Source of the DNA: an uncultured Ruminococcus sp.
Lineage (GTDB): Bacteria; Bacillota; Clostridia; Oscillospirales; CAG-272
Assembly (NCBI GenBank): GCA_902797125.1
Contig: CADBRS010000065.1
Location: forward strand, 1-8,813
DNA: 8,813 nucleotides
Direction: 5' to 3'
Position numbers and translations under genes: made by a program. The notes below the pieces were generated by a model. That model did no database searches, had not been told where the DNA came from, and saw only the letters and a program-made list of their open reading frames with translations. Positions within the stretch are counted from its first letter, which is position 1; each line of letters begins with the position of its first letter. Below, in pieces: positions 6,872-8,813 of the stretch.

Positions 6872-7846
6872 ATGACCAGTGCAACCATGCAATTGTCTCC
6901 GGACCGGATCCAGTATCTGAAGAAGCGTAAGGTTCAAAAAGGCCGCGCGCAATTTCTGCTGATCGTCTTCGGGATCCTGTCGGCAGCCATCTTTTTGGGT
7001 CTGCTGATCGCAACGATCGCCAACGCAGGCAGTCTGTTCGGGCAGCCCTCCAATCCTTCGCAGGGCAACACACCGGGCACGGCTCACTCGGCCGAATATC
7101 AATCTTTTTCAACTCTTTCTTCTGCAAAGGCTTCCGGTGCTCTGATCTTGGTCAACAGTACGCACGAATACGTGTTCCCTCAGACGGAAGACAATCTGGT
7201 CAATATCTATAACGGGCGCAATCCCGTCGGGGATTCCTTCAGTTACAAGGTCAGCAGTTCTTCTCTGCTCCTGGACAGCCGCGCGCTTGCCGCTTTGAAC
7301 AACATGATGGATGCGTTCTATACCGCCACAGGCGAAAAAGACGCCATCATCACGTCCGCTTACCGGAGCAAGAGCGACCAGGAAAAACTGAATTCGGACA
7401 CGAAACCCGGCTTCAGTGATTTCCACACGGGATACCTGGTCAGCGTCAAGGTCTTTGACGGAAACGTCACGGTCGAACTCGCAGACAAACCGGTCTACAG
7501 CTGGCTGAGCGAGAACTGCTACAAATACGGATTCATCATCAGATACCCGGCAGGCAAAGAAGCCAAGACCGGCGTCTCGGACTACACGAACACGTTCAGA
7601 TATGTCGGACTGGCACATGCCGCCTATATCCACGAGCACAATTTGTGCCTGGAAGAATATATCGAACTGCTCCACAACTATCCTTATGAAGGCGAACATC
7701 TGAACATCACCGCAGGCGAGAACACCTACGAAGTGTACTATATTCCCGCATCAGAAGAAAATACGACGACCATCTATCGCACCGAAGACGCTCAGGTCTC
7801 GGGCGACAACGAGAGCGGTTTCATTATCACTGTTTCCAAGAACTGA
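6872..7846 (+). CDS. Membrane-anchored VanY-like (M15B) protein, predicted catalytically degenerate
   Basis: The 324-residue product has a basic cytoplasmic start, one membrane segment at about 27-50 and a linker to about 85. A VanY/D-alanyl-D-alanine carboxypeptidase-like domain spans about 88-265, followed by a short beta-rich tail. Family landmarks are S162-AYR165-S, PGFSDFHTG (179-187), WLSENCYKYGFIIRYPAGKE (211-230), FRYVG (242-246) and LEEYI (260-264). Active members have S-E-H-x-T-G-x-A-V-D and E-P-W-H-x-R-Y-V, supplying three zinc ligands and the catalytic Glu. Aligned without gaps, these become F184 (a His sits one residue later, H185), S191, T241 and Y238. The enzyme is therefore probably inactive and may bind peptidoglycan stems or act as a regulator. 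AAAGGAG six bases upstream sets the start. It lies 45 nt after pnp with no terminator between, so it should be in the same transcript. Confidence 0.85.
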   Translation: MTSATMQLSPDRIQYLKKRKVQKGRAQFLLIVFGILSAAIFLGLLIATIANAGSLFGQPSNPSQGNTPGTAHSAEYQSFSTLSSAKASGALILVNSTHEYVFPQTEDNLVNIYNGRNPVGDSFSYKVSSSSLLLDSRALAALNNMMDAFYTATGEKDAIITSAYRSKSDQEKLNSDTKPGFSDFHTGYLVSVKVFDGNVTVELADKPVYSWLSENCYKYGFIIRYPAGKEAKTGVSDYTNTFRYVGLAHAAYIHEHNLCLEEYIELLHNYPYEGEHLNITAGENTYEVYYIPASEENTTTIYRTEDAQVSGDNESGFIITVSKN

Positions 7847-7859
7847 TTGTTTAATGAGA

Positions 7860-7885
7860 GCAGCCGGTTTTGCCGGCTGCTTTTT
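7860..7885 (+). terminator. Intrinsic terminator after the VanY-like gene
   Basis: GCAGCCGG (7860-7867) pairs with CCGGCTGC (7873-7880), a perfect 8-bp GC-rich stem with a TTTTG loop, followed at once by TTTTT. Preceding G-A bases can pair with the first two Ts. It begins 13 nt after the stop codon at 7846. It should end most rpsO-pnp transcripts. Confidence 0.92.
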
Positions 7886-7901
7886 GTTGAAAGGACGAAC
7901 G

Positions 7902-8813
7902 ATGCAAGGACCGGATCAAAGCGGCAAAACAGAATCGAAGGCCCGACCGGCCAAAAAGTCGGATTGGTTTTTGCTGATCGCTGTCTCTTTGTTCATCCTG
8001 TCTTTCGCCGTCCTCTATTTTGCCCTGCCCGATACCGCTTTTTCCTCTTTGGAAAACCGGTCTCTGCAGAAAAAACCTTCGGTTTCCGTTGATTCCGTCC
8101 TGTCCGGCCGCTTTTCCGAGGAACTCGATGATTTTTATACCGATCAGCTGCCGGCCCGGAAATTCTTCCTGTCCGAAAAGGCTTTTGCGGAACTGTCCAT
8201 GGGCAAGCAGGAAAACGGTAGCGTCATTCTGGCTCTGAACGGCTATCTGGTCAAGCGGCTCGAGTATCCGGATCTTTCCGAACTGGAAAAGAACCTCGGC
8301 ACGCTCAAAGCCTTCAGCGAAAAAACCGAAGAAATGGGCATCCGGACGATCACAGCCATCGCGCCGCGCACCGTTGACGAACTGGACGAATTTCTGCCAG
8401 ACTGGTTCGACACCTCCTATGCGGCCGAGGCCTGGCAGACGGTCGAGGACTCGGGGCTCTCCTTTATGGATTTCAGGCCCTATTTGAAAGAAACTTCAAA
8501 AACGGGCTTCTGGTACAAAACGGACCACCACTGGACGACGACGGGAGCCTATGTAGCCTATTCGATGATCTGCAGCAGTTTTTCCTACATGCCGTCGCAG
8601 GATTATGAGCGCGTGACGGTCACGGAAGATTTCAAAGGCACTTCCTATTCGGCATCCGGCATGTACTGGACGTCCGGCGAACCGCTCGTGCTATTTCGTT
8701 ACCCGGGCGATCAGTCCTTTGACGTGAAGATCGACGGGGATCCGGCGCCTTTCGAAGGGTTCTATGATCTGACCGCTCCGGGCAGAGGCCAGGGATATGA
8801 GATCTTTTTCGGA
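7902..8813 (+). CDS. DHHW-family envelope protein, 3' end outside window
   Basis: The frame is open for 304 codons from the ATG at 7902 to the right edge, so the C-terminus is missing. AAAGGA lies six bases upstream. The protein has a basic cytoplasmic start of about 20 residues and one membrane segment at 22-42; the rest is probably extracellular. The post-membrane sequence ENRSLQKKPS (51-60) and the motif YKTDHHWTTTGAY (205-217, D208-H209-H210-W211) identify the DHHW family, which is related to SGNH/AlgX-like O-acetylation proteins. In that superfamily an Asp-His pair acts in esterase/acetyltransferase catalysis, and many members sit beside an MBOAT membrane acyltransferase. A role in acetylating a cell-wall or surface polymer is an inference. 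The gene starts 16 nt after the terminator T-run, leaving no room for its own promoter downstream of it. Confidence 0.88.
   Translation, partial: MQGPDQSGKTESKARPAKKSDWFLLIAVSLFILSFAVLYFALPDTAFSSLENRSLQKKPSVSVDSVLSGRFSEELDDFYTDQLPARKFFLSEKAFAELSMGKQENGSVILALNGYLVKRLEYPDLSELEKNLGTLKAFSEKTEEMGIRTITAIAPRTVDELDEFLPDWFDTSYAAEAWQTVEDSGLSFMDFRPYLKETSKTGFWYKTDHHWTTTGAYVAYSMICSSFSYMPSQDYERVTVTEDFKGTSYSASGMYWTSGEPLVLFRYPGDQSFDVKIDGDPAPFEGFYDLTAPGRGQGYEIFFG

Noticed and set aside
7847..8238. Short plus-strand open frames (7847-8092 and 8020-8238)
   Set aside because: Both are out of frame with the DHHW protein, whose frame from 7902 has a ribosome binding site, a membrane segment and the family motif.

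Overview
The window looks like a chromosomal housekeeping region of a Gram-positive, Clostridia-type bacterium with moderately high GC. The evidence is the rpsO-pnp pair next to a SpoIIIE/FtsK-type DNA translocase, single-TM envelope proteins of the VanY-like and DHHW families that are common in Clostridia, and strong GGAGG-type ribosome binding sites. The lineage is an inference; no taxonomic marker beyond these proteins is present. No mobile elements, CRISPR arrays, tRNAs or rRNAs were seen.

Layout. Two transcription units diverge from an intergenic region at 3971-4307. Leftward (minus strand) runs a 961-residue FtsK/SpoIIIE translocase (1085-3970). It is followed 19 nt later by an exported protein with a beta-propeller-like look (from 1065, cut by the left edge). 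Rightward (plus strand) run rpsO (4308-4571), pnp (4712-6826), a membrane-anchored VanY-like protein (6872-7846), a strong intrinsic terminator (7860-7885), and a DHHW-family envelope protein (from 7902, cut by the right edge). Both divergent promoters are readable and both have extended -10 boxes and 17-nt spacers.

The most informative non-coding parts are two RNA leaders. The rpsO leader can form nested stems, and its segment 4251-4258 is perfectly complementary (8 bp) to the rpsO Shine-Dalgarno and spacer, a pseudoknot geometry suited to S15 autoregulation. The rpsO-pnp spacer holds an 11-bp hairpin without a U-tract, then a 24-bp imperfect duplex resembling the RNase III-cut stem upstream of E. 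coli pnp. The 3' arm of this duplex contains an anti-Shine-Dalgarno for pnp, and its loop is complementary to bases just upstream of, and touching, the pnp Shine-Dalgarno. This suggests a PNPase/RNase III-controlled switch.

The most unusual protein is the VanY-like one. It keeps the fold signatures of an M15B D,D-carboxypeptidase but has lost the zinc ligands and the catalytic glutamate at the standard positions, so it is probably a pseudoenzyme or a non-catalytic peptidoglycan-binding protein. With the DHHW protein and the exported propeller-like protein, it gives the flanks of the ribosomal/RNA-decay/chromosome-segregation core a cell-envelope theme.
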